A DNA stretch of 64,000 bases from Bacteroidota bacterium (GCA_963169345.1 CAUJCT010000031.1:23470-87469), one strand, 5' to 3'; counted from the stretch's first letter, positions 35,835-45,187 are shown. The notes: generated by a model not told the origin, from the letters alone. A program made the numbers and translations.

Positions 35835-37081
35835 GGAGAGTAATCATTTTATTAGGGATAATTTTATTCATCAATCAGACAGAAGCTCAGGTTAAATTGT
35901 GTCTCGATTCGTCTTTAAAGAAGGCATATATTAAGCGATATGGATTCCACGACGGATTAATGTGTGTGCCATTTTACTGCGATCCTTTTTGTCCGACTCC
36001 ATATAAGAAAAATGACACAAGCGGGCTATGTGGCAAATTTGTTTTCGTAGATACCGGTTTCAGAGTTAAGATAAAGCCAATTTTTGACTTGCCTTGTTAT
36101 ATAGAGCCTCGATTTAGTGAAGGTTTGTGTGCAGTTAGCATGGATAATCGGATTGTGTTTATAGATACTGCGGGTAAAGTTGTAATCAGAACTGAACTGG
36201 CAGCTTGTTCAGCAAATAAAAACAGGGTTATTGGATTTAAAAATGGAAAAGCCAAGATTTATAAGGGCAGCGGTGGAATAAGAAACATTTATGATATTTA
36301 TTATATTGATCACACAGGCAAGAGATTACCTAATACCATTCTAGTCAAAGTTAAATTAAAACCAAAACCAGTCTTAGTGGTCAATGAGCCAGTTAAACCG
36401 AAGGATACTGGCGCATTAGTGTATACACCAATTTATACAATGCCTGTGTTTGAGCTTCCTAAATCTTACCCCAAAGGTAAATATCCAGTTACAACCGAGC
36501 AGGCAAGTTTTATGTTAAATGCGATACCTCATAGCGATAACAGAATGCTTATCTACTTTGATTGCGGGCCATATCAGCTTGAAAATATGTCGGACGATGA
36601 CACTGTTTATTGCGGCAAATTTGTATTTACAGATTCCAGTTTTAATGTAAAAATCAGCGGAGGTTTTTCATTGCCATGTGGCTTCGAGCCTGAGTTCTCG
36701 GAAGGTTTGTGTGCAGTGGCAAAAGACGGTTACCTGGTATACATCGACACCAATGGTATTGTTAAAGTCAATACAGGATTAAAATCATGCGATACGATAA
36801 TGAATAAAGCCTCGACTTTCAGAAATGGTATTGCAACACTTTATATTGGAGATAAGCAAGTTAAAGGCATGTATACGACTATTGCCATCAATACCAGCGG
36901 AGATAGAGTTAGGTTACTGGAATTTGATGAGCTGGATTTAGCAGAGCGAAAGCTGGGGATGTTTAAGAACCTTACTGCTGAAGAATGTGTCAATTGCTTT
37001 GTTGGTAAAGGTAAATCCAATGGCATTTGGTTTTTGGTAGAGAAAAGTGGAAAAATTAGAAAAAAACTGGAGCTCAAATAA
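35831..37081 (+). CDS. Secreted WG-repeat protein in the gldH operon
   Basis: A 416-aa protein with a signal peptide (MRRVIILLGIILFINQTEAQ). The rest is two related halves of about 170 residues: each has CGKFVF-DT/DS-F-VKI, a PRF/PEFSEGLCAV core, a YIDT/FIDT-G strand and an FKNG/FRNG strand. These are the WG-repeat (PF14903-like) pattern of beta hairpins. A proline-rich linker with PKPVLVV and PVKPKDTG joins the halves. The paired cysteines in each half (LPC...SC) could form disulfides. The ATG at 35831 overlaps the previous stop. Function unknown; surface or periplasmic binding is a guess. Confidence 0.72.
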   Translation: MRRVIILLGIILFINQTEAQVKLCLDSSLKKAYIKRYGFHDGLMCVPFYCDPFCPTPYKKNDTSGLCGKFVFVDTGFRVKIKPIFDLPCYIEPRFSEGLCAVSMDNRIVFIDTAGKVVIRTELAACSANKNRVIGFKNGKAKIYKGSGGIRNIYDIYYIDHTGKRLPNTILVKVKLKPKPVLVVNEPVKPKDTGALVYTPIYTMPVFELPKSYPKGKYPVTTEQASFMLNAIPHSDNRMLIYFDCGPYQLENMSDDDTVYCGKFVFTDSSFNVKISGGFSLPCGFEPEFSEGLCAVAKDGYLVYIDTNGIVKVNTGLKSCDTIMNKASTFRNGIATLYIGDKQVKGMYTTIAINTSGDRVRLLEFDELDLAERKLGMFKNLTAEECVNCFVGKGKSNGIWFLVEKSGKIRKKLELK

Positions 37082-37087
37082 AAAAAA

Positions 37088-38320
37088 CTACCTGGTATTT
37101 TGGTCAACTGTATTGACCGAATAACTAGTTCCAAGAAGCGCATAGGTAGCAAAAATAGCGAATGCCGCTACACTGGCCTGTCTTTCCAAAATGCTTTCGA
37201 AACAAGATGCAACAAAGAGCAGAAGCATAATACTGTGCAGCAAATTGTTTTGTCTGAATTTAATCCATGAAATTGCAAAGATGAGCAGATATAGAATCAT
37301 GCTTATAATTCCGCTTTGTGCGCCGGATTCGAGTAGCTGAAAATGCGGGTTTTTCCTGTTGTCCTTTAAAACCCTGGGATTGCTGCTTGAGAAATTATTA
37401 AACAAACTGGATTCGGCATCGCCTATACCGACACCCATAGGATTTTTCTTAATCAGATCAATTGAATTTTTCCATGCTTGTACACGAAGCGCAAAAGAGT
37501 AATCGTTTGGGTCCTGACCTTTCCATACAACTTTAAAGTCTTCTACAGAATTCTTTAAGCGGTTTTTCAGAGAGGAACTTGCAAACGTCATTACCAATAT
37601 AATTCCAATGGCAGAAAGGAAACCATAGATAAGCCATTTTCCTCCCAGTTTTTTAAGAGAGATAAACATATAAAGTGCAGCACCGAGGTAAAGAGACAGC
37701 AAGCCTGTACGAGCACTCAGGATATGTATAAAAATAAAATTAAATATAGTCAGGGCACTCAGGAAGTACCAGTCCAAATCGCGTTTCGATCTGTTTTTTA
37801 CTAAATAATCCGCACCAATCAGAATACTAATTGCCATTAGAATAGAAAACTGGATATGATAAATACCGTAGCCGAATTCAATAGGTAATGGTTTGGACTC
37901 CAGAATCAGAATATCAAAAAGCTGTTTGTTGAGAAAATAGTTGTAAACACTTACAGCAGCAGGAAGAAACACGCTATAAGAGAATATTAAAATAAGCCAG
38001 ATTCGCTTAGTTGAAACAATCTTAAAAGCGAAAATGAAGAAAGGAAATAACAGAATTGGTAATTTGAGAATCAATTTTCTGATAGCTTCTGCGCTGTTTT
38101 CAGAGTAGAAGTAGGACAAGGCGCCGGAAAGGAAAAAGGCAATGAAAGCTATGGAGAGCCATTTTTCATTTTTGCCAAGCAAGTCAGATTTCAGGCTAAA
38201 AATTCCGACCAATGCAATTCCAGCTTGACCAATGCTGATAAGTGCCGGAGATAGAGTCAGACCAAAGGAGAAGGCTGTCCAGAACAGCAAGAAGGCAATT
38301 TGCCGAACTTGAACAGGCAT
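37088..38320 (-). CDS. O-antigen ligase/polymerase-like membrane protein (Wzy_C)
   Basis: A 410-aa protein with about eleven hydrophobic helices and a large extracytoplasmic loop (~250-330) containing RVQAWKNSIDLIKKNPMGVGIGD and KNPHFQLLESGAQSGI. The R..W....IK..P..G.G.....HN/H signature is that of the WaaL/Wzy_C superfamily, which joins or polymerises polyprenyl-linked glycans at the outer face of the inner membrane. The acceptor is unknown. It starts 8 bp after the LysM gene stop, so the two are likely co-transcribed. Confidence 0.82.
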   Translation of the reverse strand: MPVQVRQIAFLLFWTAFSFGLTLSPALISIGQAGIALVGIFSLKSDLLGKNEKWLSIAFIAFFLSGALSYFYSENSAEAIRKLILKLPILLFPFFIFAFKIVSTKRIWLILIFSYSVFLPAAVSVYNYFLNKQLFDILILESKPLPIEFGYGIYHIQFSILMAISILIGADYLVKNRSKRDLDWYFLSALTIFNFIFIHILSARTGLLSLYLGAALYMFISLKKLGGKWLIYGFLSAIGIILVMTFASSSLKNRLKNSVEDFKVVWKGQDPNDYSFALRVQAWKNSIDLIKKNPMGVGIGDAESSLFNNFSSSNPRVLKDNRKNPHFQLLESGAQSGIISMILYLLIFAISWIKFRQNNLLHSIMLLLFVASCFESILERQASVAAFAIFATYALLGTSYSVNTVDQNTR

Positions 38321-38328
38321 TGAATGAT

Positions 38329-39261
38329 TTATTTAGCGTAGCTGAGTTTCACCTGAGAGCTATCGCTTACACCAAGTTTAGTTGCTACAGTTTTACTCAT
38401 TTTAAGTATGATACCGTTTTCTGCTTTGCAATTTCCTACAACTCTTGCAAAAACTGTTGAATTGTTGGATGGATTTGTAATCATCACAATGGTGCCAATT
38501 TTAGCGCTGGGATGCAGTATAAAGCTTCTTTCCTGACTTAATTCACCTTCACTTGAAATGACAGCAATGCCAGTTTCATTGATTTCATCACCGTCGTCGG
38601 TAGAGTATGAACTCACGACTTCTCCTGGTTTGTCGTCCATTGGTTTGTCATTCACTTTAGGAGCAACAACTACATTATTGGAGGTTGGAGGAGGAGTGGT
38701 TTGAATCACCGGTTTTGGTTCAGATTTAGGTTCTTCCACTACAGGGTCTGGTGTCTTAGGTTGAGTTGCAGGGGTTTCAGATGGAGTTGGTTTTGGTGTA
38801 TTTACAGTCACGGTTTTTTCTCCAACAACCAGTTTCTGCCCCAGCTTGATATTGTCTGAACTCAAATTGTTCATCGATTTAATATTTGCCACGGAGGTGT
38901 TGTATTGCCTGGCTATCGACGACAAAGTTTGTCCTGATTCAACGGTATGGTATATTTTTTCGGTTTTGGTAGTACTGCCTGATTTAGCGTTGCCGGTACC
39001 TGAAGAGCCTGCGGAAACAGCTTTAGGGATCAATAGTACCTGTCCAATTTTAATGGATTGTTCAGAGCCCGGATTGGCTGCAAATACTTCACTGGAAGGT
39101 ACTCCGTATTTTTTGCTGATACCATACACGCCCTCACCTTTGGTTACTTTGTGCATGATGTAAGTCTTGCCATCAATAATTTTAACACCAATTGAATCTT
39201 GTGGTGCTGCAAAGGCATTGACTGTAAAAGCCAGAAAGCAAAGTATTAAAAGTTTTTTCAT
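38329..39261 (-). CDS. Secreted LysM protein with two LysM domains and a DPBB-like C-terminus
   Basis: A 310-aa protein with signal peptide (residues 1-18, ending FAA). LysM 1 lies at ~36-80 (HKVTKGEGVYGISKKYGVPSS) and LysM 2 at ~103-146 (HTVESGQTLSSIARQYNTSV). A proline/lysine/threonine-rich linker (~150-215) leads to a C-terminal domain (IAVISSEGE... to VKLSYAK) with GTIVMITNP and ARVVGNCKAENGI, which resembles the double-psi beta-barrel of RlpA-like proteins. It should bind peptidoglycan in the periplasm; catalytic residues for hydrolysis are not evident. Confidence 0.83.
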   Translation of the reverse strand: MKKLLILCFLAFTVNAFAAPQDSIGVKIIDGKTYIMHKVTKGEGVYGISKKYGVPSSEVFAANPGSEQSIKIGQVLLIPKAVSAGSSGTGNAKSGSTTKTEKIYHTVESGQTLSSIARQYNTSVANIKSMNNLSSDNIKLGQKLVVGEKTVTVNTPKPTPSETPATQPKTPDPVVEEPKSEPKPVIQTTPPPTSNNVVVAPKVNDKPMDDKPGEVVSSYSTDDGDEINETGIAVISSEGELSQERSFILHPSAKIGTIVMITNPSNNSTVFARVVGNCKAENGIILKMSKTVATKLGVSDSSQVKLSYAK

Positions 39262-39386
39262 TATCGCTTGCGTGTAAAACTACAAAATAAGCCTAAAACA
39301 CAAGTTTTTAGTTGTTTTTTGGCGCTCTATTTGTCAACATGTGAAGAGTTTTAAATACAGCTTATGGATGAATGCTAATTACATTT

Positions 39387-40742
39387 TTATTTCAGAGATT
39401 GCAATTTCACTTCATCAATCAGTACTTCAATATCTGAGCCTGTATTGTTAATTCTTAAAAAATTACCTCTTCCGTTTTTAGCAAGTTTTTGAAGAAATTC
39501 AAGAGCTTTGGTGTCGTTTCCAAAACCAATGCTTGAGAGAATAATGCCATCACTGTGATAATATTTTCTTGCTAATTTATGCAATTCATCATCACTGATT
39601 TTACTGCTGTTGAACAAGCCATCGGTTGCAAGGAAAATCTGATTATTGCCCCCTTTTATAAAATAAGTGACAGCTAATTCATAAGCCATTTTTAAACTCA
39701 TAGCTCCATTACTTCCTCCGGCTGCCGATAAAGTATCAATGGCTTTCAGCATAGCACTTCGGTCGCTGCCGCTGTAGTTTTCGAAAACGATTTTTACTTT
39801 ATAGGCATAGGTTATCAGAGTAATATGATCTTGTGGACGGGCTGAAAGTATCAAGCGCGTCATAGCCTTTTTCAAATAGAAAAGTTTAGTGCTGTCTTTC
39901 ATACTGCCACTGATATCAATAATAAAAATCAAATGATTTGGTCGGTATCTGTGAGAATTGAATCCTGAGTCTGCCACAGAGTTTGGTACATAATCAAATA
40001 CAGCTACAGAAGTGTCATCAGTGCTGGTTTCACTGGGTGTTTTTTCTACTAAAACAGGTTCTTCAATAACACTGTCTTTGGGAAGTTTTACCAAATCTAT
40101 TATCAATGTATTTTTATCAGGTTCATAAACAAATTCACTTTGATTGGGGTTATAGCCTTTTTTAGTGACATCCGCCATAATTGGTCCATAAGCACAATTG
40201 CATTTGTAGGTTTTAGAATTGTATCCTGAGACGCAATAAGAGATTTTTTTATTTTGAGTTACTTTAACTTCGTCGGCACTAATAAATTCAAGTGTTTGAG
40301 CATCTCTTACAACAATTGAAAGGGGCACCTGATTAGGTTTAAGCGGGCTGGAACTTTCAATAGAAGGACAAATGTTAAATGCAGTTTCTGCAATGGATTT
40401 TATCTGACCCTTTATGGTTAAGTTAACTGGATTTGGGCTGCTGCTGAAATAGACCGGTACACTCAGGCTGAATTTGCCTTTTTTATCAGTGTAATAGACT
40501 ATAGCCAATTGCATACTCTGACCAGGAAGTATCGTTTTACTATCGCACAACAAAGCATATTCATCTTTAGGTTGAGTAGGTAGTAAATGTATGGTCTTTG
40601 TTCCCGTGTTAGTGACAGTGAAATAGGCAGTATCATTATTGAATACCTCTATCTGACCAAAATTGAATTCGGTTTGATTAAATGATAATTGAGCATAACC
40701 CTTAAGAGGCAACAGAAGTAATAAAATAAGAAACTGCTTCAT
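39387..40742 (-). CDS. Secreted VWA-domain protein with N-terminal Ig/ASH-like domain
   Basis: A 451-aa protein starting at ATG 40742 with signal peptide MKQFLILLLLLPLKGYAQ. Residues ~20-115 form an ASH/DUF1573-like Ig domain (FNFGQIEVFNNDTAYFTVTNTGTKT). A linker with a four-cysteine stretch (YCVSGYNSKTYKCNC) follows, then a VWA domain (~265-445) with an intact metal site DISGSMKD, plus LAGG-like TDGLF and later SIGFGNDTKAL. VWA domains bind protein partners through a Mg ion. Ten more N-terminal residues from a TTG at 40772 are possible but would spoil the signal peptide. Confidence 0.82.
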   Translation of the reverse strand: MKQFLILLLLLPLKGYAQLSFNQTEFNFGQIEVFNNDTAYFTVTNTGTKTIHLLPTQPKDEYALLCDSKTILPGQSMQLAIVYYTDKKGKFSLSVPVYFSSSPNPVNLTIKGQIKSIAETAFNICPSIESSSPLKPNQVPLSIVVRDAQTLEFISADEVKVTQNKKISYCVSGYNSKTYKCNCAYGPIMADVTKKGYNPNQSEFVYEPDKNTLIIDLVKLPKDSVIEEPVLVEKTPSETSTDDTSVAVFDYVPNSVADSGFNSHRYRPNHLIFIIDISGSMKDSTKLFYLKKAMTRLILSARPQDHITLITYAYKVKIVFENYSGSDRSAMLKAIDTLSAAGGSNGAMSLKMAYELAVTYFIKGGNNQIFLATDGLFNSSKISDDELHKLARKYYHSDGIILSSIGFGNDTKALEFLQKLAKNGRGNFLRINNTGSDIEVLIDEVKLQSLK

Positions 40743-40969
40743 TTGGTAATTATAGAACGAAAATCGTACCAATTGGATTGTGTTTAAAATTTATTTATAC
40801 CCACATAGCATAAGATTGATTGAAGTATCATAAAATTGACATAAAAACGTTGTTATTCGTATAGGATATTTCGAATAACTACATATTTTAAACAATTTGG
40901 TGAATGAATTTCTGATATTTGTCAATTAATGTTTAGTTTGCGCATGAATTAGAAGCTGTACCAAAATCT

Positions 40970-41878
40970 TTGATAGAGCACAATTATTATCAGTTAATGG
41001 GACTCGATCCCGGTGTGGATGCCTCAGTTGTGAAAAAGAGGTACAGAGAATTGGCTTTGCTTTACCATCCTGATAAAAATCCCAATAATAAAACAGCTGA
41101 AGAGTATTTTAAAGTAATCACACAAGGATACAATATTTTAAGTGAACCTGATCAGAAGTATTATTATGATAATATGTTGATGGGTTATCTGGAGCGAAAG
41201 GATGATGATCCGGCACCTGCTCAAACAACATACCAAACCAATAAGCAAAGTGCTGCTGAAAGAATACGCATGCACAAAGAACGGCTAAGGGAGTCTATTA
41301 TTGAAGAATATGTTGAAGCTGAAAACACATTACCTCATAAGCTGCGACTGATATTGGCAATATTGGTATACGCATCCGGTATATTGATGGCATATAACAA
41401 CTGGTTTCTCAATTTGCTGGATATGAAAGTCATTTATATCATTCTGGGCAGTTTCCTTTTTGGTTTGGGAGCTTACCAGATTGCCAATATTGTCTACAGA
41501 CAAAGAGTTTTTAAAAAAGCCATGAGTATACAGGACATTGGTCCGCAAAAAGGTCCAGTCAGACTGTTCAGTTTTTTATTTCTGGTAACGCCTGTGTTGT
41601 TTTTACTTTTTACAAGTTTGACGCGAACTATACATCTGAAATATTTTTATGATATTACTATAGTAGATCGTTTAGACCAATTCAGGGAAGGAGTGACTTA
41701 TCAATACACAGTTAATGGTGTAGAAATTTCGAGACAAGCTGAAGAGTATCCCGAGACTACTGTTAATACTATTCTAACTGGAAAAATGGGATACAGAGTC
41801 AAGTTTTCACGAATCAATCCAATAATTAGTGAATTGATAACGGTTGAAGAAGCTAATGTTTTGCAATCTTCAAAGTGA
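40970..41878 (+). CDS. Membrane-anchored J-domain protein
   Basis: A 302-aa protein. Residues 4-67 are a J domain with the HPD tripeptide at 33-35 (YHPDKNPNNKTAEEYF). A basic stretch (~95-120) precedes two membrane helices (~125-180) and a third near residue 205, after which a 75-residue extracytoplasmic or peripheral tail follows. Such proteins recruit DnaK to a membrane site. The start is TTG 40970; no ATG lies before the J domain. It converges with and overlaps the next gene by 26 bp. Confidence 0.8.
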   Translation: MIEHNYYQLMGLDPGVDASVVKKRYRELALLYHPDKNPNNKTAEEYFKVITQGYNILSEPDQKYYYDNMLMGYLERKDDDPAPAQTTYQTNKQSAAERIRMHKERLRESIIEEYVEAENTLPHKLRLILAILVYASGILMAYNNWFLNLLDMKVIYIILGSFLFGLGAYQIANIVYRQRVFKKAMSIQDIGPQKGPVRLFSFLFLVTPVLFLLFTSLTRTIHLKYFYDITIVDRLDQFREGVTYQYTVNGVEISRQAEEYPETTVNTILTGKMGYRVKFSRINPIISELITVEEANVLQSSK

Positions 41879-43049
41879 ATACGCCATTTTCGGTAACAAT
41901 ATAAAGAACATAAATTCCAGGGGGTAATTCGCTCACATCAATTTTTTGATTTTGGAAATTGAGATTTTCACATTTGCCATCTGCATATACACATCTAATT
42001 TCAGAAATCTTATTTTCATTCTGAATTTCCAGAAAATCAAAGCAAGGATTAGGAAACACTTCAGGAAAATTTGAATGAGTGTTGTAGACAGACAGTCCAT
42101 TACCACCAAAATTGATTGTCCGGAGAATTGTTCCACCATCTCCAACTACCAAACCATAACCATCGGCATAGGTAATGCGGTTAAGAGCATTAGCTGTACC
42201 AGAAATTTGCTGACCTCTACTGTAAAGGGGATGATATATTTTACAAATGATACCATTGGTGCCTGACATGATGCCAGTATCAGGGGTAATGAAGTAAGCA
42301 CTGAGAATGGTTTTCATTTCAGGTATAACGGATTGTTCCCAGGTTTTTCCGGTATCTCTGCTGATAAGATAAACATTGAAATGAACTCCAACCTGCGCCG
42401 TGTCTGGCATACCTCCACAAATCACTACAATACTATCATCGAAACAAGTAACACTGGTCAGATTGATTTTCGTTCCGGATGGTACCAAAGTCCATTTTTT
42501 AAGGGATAGTGTTTTTCGAATAATAACGCCACTATCTCCAACAGCCCAACAGATTCCGCCGGGAGAAATAGTTACAGAATTGAGTTGTTTGCTAAGTTTA
42601 AATGTTGTGTCTAAAGACCAGTTTTCACCATCGTTATCGGATGAAACCACCATCATTTCTTTGCCAACAGCCAATCCAAATTGACCTTGAAAAGTGATAT
42701 CATAAGCAAATGCGGCAGTCCGGATGTATTTCTGAGACCAGGTTTTACCTCCATCCGTGGTCTTTTGAATTCTGGCATTCTCACCAGAAACAAAACCTTT
42801 GAGTGTATCTGAAAAATACAGGCATCTTAAATTTGCAGGAATGGTTAATACAAGGCTTTTCCAGGTTTTTCCTGAATCTCTCGATTGAATTATTTTGCTG
42901 TTTTGTCCGCAGGCAAATGCGAATTTACCGATCGTCTGAACATCAAACAGGTCGTTACTGAATCCCGAGTTTACTTTTTTCCATTGTGTAAAGCCTGATG
43001 GGATGTTAGCGGTAACAATAAAAAACAAGCAGATTAAACGCAAATACAT
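41853..43049 (-). CDS. Secreted YCF48-like beta-propeller with T9SS sorting domain
   Basis: A 398-aa protein with a signal peptide (residues 1-21, ending GFTQ). It contains repeated photosystem-assembly-factor-like (YCF48/BNR) blades: SRDSGKTWKSL, TTDGGKTWSQKY, SSDNDGENWSLD and SRDTGKTWEQSV, each followed by a turn ending in G-V/A-G. The C-terminal 70 residues form a T9SS type A domain (FPEVFPNPCFDFLEIQ onward). Cell-surface or secreted; the ligand is unknown. Promoter TATATTTG ends 4 nt before its ATG. Confidence 0.85.
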   Translation of the reverse strand: MYLRLICLFFIVTANIPSGFTQWKKVNSGFSNDLFDVQTIGKFAFACGQNSKIIQSRDSGKTWKSLVLTIPANLRCLYFSDTLKGFVSGENARIQKTTDGGKTWSQKYIRTAAFAYDITFQGQFGLAVGKEMMVVSSDNDGENWSLDTTFKLSKQLNSVTISPGGICWAVGDSGVIIRKTLSLKKWTLVPSGTKINLTSVTCFDDSIVVICGGMPDTAQVGVHFNVYLISRDTGKTWEQSVIPEMKTILSAYFITPDTGIMSGTNGIICKIYHPLYSRGQQISGTANALNRITYADGYGLVVGDGGTILRTINFGGNGLSVYNTHSNFPEVFPNPCFDFLEIQNENKISEIRCVYADGKCENLNFQNQKIDVSELPPGIYVLYIVTENGVFTLKIAKH

Positions 43050-43053
43050 ATTG

Positions 43054-43061
43054 CAAATATA
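43054..43061 (-). promoter_or_regulatory. TAnnTTTG promoter ending 4 nt before the YCF48-like ATG
   Basis: On the reverse strand TATATTTG, then CAAT, then ATG at 43049. Confidence 0.65.
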
Positions 43062-43178
43062 AAGTTTTTGATTGGGCTAAACAGATGTGTTAAGTGTTAT
43101 AATTATTTGGGTAAACTACCTATAGTTTTAATTGATACAGATAGTGATTTCAGAATTTAAAAACATGCAGGAAATAGT

Positions 43179-43186
43179 TACTTTTG
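43179..43186 (+). promoter_or_regulatory. TAnnTTTG promoter ending 4 nt before the DUF5522 ATG
   Basis: TACTTTTG, then CAAC, then ATG 43191; identical to the gldH promoter core and spacing. Confidence 0.65.
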
Positions 43187-43190
43187 CAAC

Positions 43191-43352
43191 ATGAACAAAG
43201 GCAAGACCGAAGTAGATTACTACATCAATGAGAAGGGCTTGCTGGTATTTACAGAGGCTTATCATTTAAAGCGAGGTTATTGTTGCGGCTGTGCATGCAA
43301 ACATTGTCCTTATGGTCATGCCAATGTGCCAAAATCAAACAAGTCAAAATAA
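43191..43352 (+). CDS. DUF5522-like 53-aa Cys-rich protein
   Basis: A 53-residue ORF with DYYINEKGLLVFTEAYHLKR followed by GYCCGCACKHCPYGH, five cysteines and two histidines in a probable metal-binding knuckle. This matches what I recall of the DUF5522 family of small Bacteroidota proteins. It has its own promoter and its stop codon is immediately followed by the ATG of the next gene. Function unknown; a zinc- or Fe-S-binding role is inferred from the cysteines only. Confidence 0.8.
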   Translation: MNKGKTEVDYYINEKGLLVFTEAYHLKRGYCCGCACKHCPYGHANVPKSNKSK

Positions 43353-43634
43353 ATGGAAAGACTGGAGCCTCTATCAGAGAAGATACTCGCCTTACTTATT
43401 TTTGAAGAAAGTTTTGAAAACATTGCTTCAGAATTATCAAGTGAAAAGAAGCCGCACGTAGCGGATGAATTGAAGATGTTAATAGTACAAGACTTCATAA
43501 GACCTTGCAGGGACATAGAAAACGATGTTCGTTCAGGGTTTATTTATGACTCAGACAAACTTGAAAGCTATAGTTTTACACTGACAGGTAAAGGTTTGGC
43601 ATATATCGAACATTTTAGTAAAAAGAAAAAGTAA
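43353..43634 (+). CDS. Small protein of unknown function, winged-helix-like
   Basis: A 93-aa soluble protein, starting at the base after the DUF5522 stop, so the two are co-translated. Its pattern (helix LSEKILALLIFEES, helix ENIASELSS, KKPHVADELKMLIVQDFIRP, then a hairpin SYSFTLTGKGLAYIEHF) resembles a winged helix, where TLTGKGLAYIE would be the wing and last helix, as in small DNA-binding regulators. No family name can be given with confidence. Confidence 0.7.
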   Translation: MERLEPLSEKILALLIFEESFENIASELSSEKKPHVADELKMLIVQDFIRPCRDIENDVRSGFIYDSDKLESYSFTLTGKGLAYIEHFSKKKK

Positions 43635-43752
43635 TAAGCTGTTTTTTTTAGGATTAACGTCATGAAAAATTAGCGAAATCAATAACAAAATGCTAATGTG
43701 TTTTTATTAAAATAAGCTTAATATTGTGCACTACCCGAATACATAAAACAGG

Positions 43753-44643
43753 ATGAAATTTGGTGCTATCGATATAGGTTCAAATGGCGTTAGGTTATTG
43801 ATATCTAGGCCATTGCAAGAGGATTCCCTCAAACCTGAATGGAAAAAAGTAGAATTTACAAGGTTGCCGATACGGCTAGGTGATGATGTTTTTAGCAGTA
43901 AGGAAATTGGAAAGAAGAAAACCGATTTATTACTAAAAGCAATCAAAGCATTTAGTTTACTTTTGGACATTTACAATGTAGATTTTTTCAGAGCATGTGC
44001 GACCAGTGCCATGCGGGATGCGAAAAATGCAGACAAAATAATTAAGCTGATTAAGAAGGAAACCGGAATTGGTATTGATGTCATCAGTGGCAATATTGAA
44101 AGTAAACTCATTATGAATGCGTTTTTACATTTATTGCCCAAGGAGGATACCTATTTACACGTGGATGTTGGTGGAGGCAGTACTGAATTGACTTTGATTC
44201 AAAATAACAAGCCACTGGTTTCAAAAAGTTTTAATATTGGTACAGTCAGGGCAAGAGAGAATAAAGTTAAGCCAGAAGAATTTGACAAGTTACACGCCTG
44301 GATAAAGGAAAATGTGACATGGGTGCCTAAATTAAGAGGAGTCGGTACAGGCGGAAACATACACAAGTTTGGAGATTTAGCGAGTATACCGCAAGGAGGA
44401 TTTTTGAAGATTAAAAAACTGCAAGAGTTGACAGAGGATATTGAGTCGCTCGATCTGCATGAAAGAATCTATCATTTAAAATTGAATCCGGACCGGGCAG
44501 AAGTGATTGATGTAGCCGGAAGAATTTATCTTGACATATTTCAACGCACCAATATTTCAGAAATAATGACGCCTTATCACGGATTAAAAGATGGAATCAT
44601 TCAGGATTTGTGGGAGCGATACTATGAAAATCAAAAGGATTGA
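43753..44643 (+). CDS. ppx: Ppx/GppA-family exopolyphosphatase
   Basis: A 296-aa protein, the short (~300-aa) form without the C-terminal HD domain. It has the ASKHA phosphate loops: AIDIGSNGVRLLI, the ATSAMRDAKN segment with catalytic context, VDVGGGSTELTLI and GTGGNIHKF. Members hydrolyse polyphosphate ends or pppGpp. A weak TAATATTG sits at 43719-43726. The last ~100 bp before ndk carry an independent promoter. Confidence 0.9.
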   Translation: MKFGAIDIGSNGVRLLISRPLQEDSLKPEWKKVEFTRLPIRLGDDVFSSKEIGKKKTDLLLKAIKAFSLLLDIYNVDFFRACATSAMRDAKNADKIIKLIKKETGIGIDVISGNIESKLIMNAFLHLLPKEDTYLHVDVGGGSTELTLIQNNKPLVSKSFNIGTVRARENKVKPEEFDKLHAWIKENVTWVPKLRGVGTGGNIHKFGDLASIPQGGFLKIKKLQELTEDIESLDLHERIYHLKLNPDRAEVIDVAGRIYLDIFQRTNISEIMTPYHGLKDGIIQDLWERYYENQKD

Positions 44644-44715
44644 CAAGGTTTTAGCCTTAGTTGAAATATTACTTTAATTCGACGTAATTCTTTGTTTTTG
44701 TATCTTTATTTTCGC

Positions 44716-44723
44716 TAATTTTG
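44716..44723 (+). promoter_or_regulatory. ndk promoter element
   Basis: TAATTTTG matches TAnnTTTG; a TTTG at 44691-44694 lies 21 bp upstream. ATG at 44746. Confidence 0.6.
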
Positions 44724-44745
44724 CAGCCGTTTTTTAAAGATACAA

Positions 44746-45165
44746 ATGACAACTAACAGAACTTTTACAATGATTAAGCCTGATGCAGTAGCCAATCAGC
44801 ATACAGGAAAAATTATCGATGATATTTTAGGCGCAGGATTTAAAATCATCGCTATGAAATATGTACACCTTAGTGATGCTATGGCCGAAGGGTTTTATGC
44901 AGTTCACAGAGAGCGTCCATTTTTCAAAGATTTAGTCAGCTTTATGACCAGCGGTCCAATCGTAGCTGCAATTCTTGAAAAAGACAACGCAGTTGAAGAT
45001 TTCAGGAAGTTGATCGGTGCAACCAATCCTGCTAATGCTGAAGAAGGAACCATTCGTAAAAAATATGCCAAGAGCATTGATGCGAATGCAATACACGGAA
45101 GTGACAGCAATGAGAATGCAGAGATTGAAGGAAATTACTTCTTCTCTCAGTTCGAAAGATTCTAA
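44746..45165 (+). CDS. ndk: Nucleoside diphosphate kinase
   Basis: A 139-aa protein of normal Ndk length, with [16 protein letters not shown] at the start, [36 protein letters not shown] and the active-site histidine in [15 protein letters not shown]. It transfers the gamma-phosphate between NTPs and NDPs through a phosphohistidine. The gene has its own promoter and a strong terminator and appears monocistronic. Confidence 0.97.
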   Translation: MTTNRTFTMIKPDAVANQHTGKIIDDILGAGFKIIAMKYVHLSDAMAEGFYAVHRERPFFKDLVSFMTSGPIVAAILEKDNAVEDFRKLIGATNPANAEEGTIRKKYAKSIDANAIHGSDSNENAEIEGNYFFSQFERF

Positions 45166-45187
45166 TCCGCATTACGGTAAAATATTT

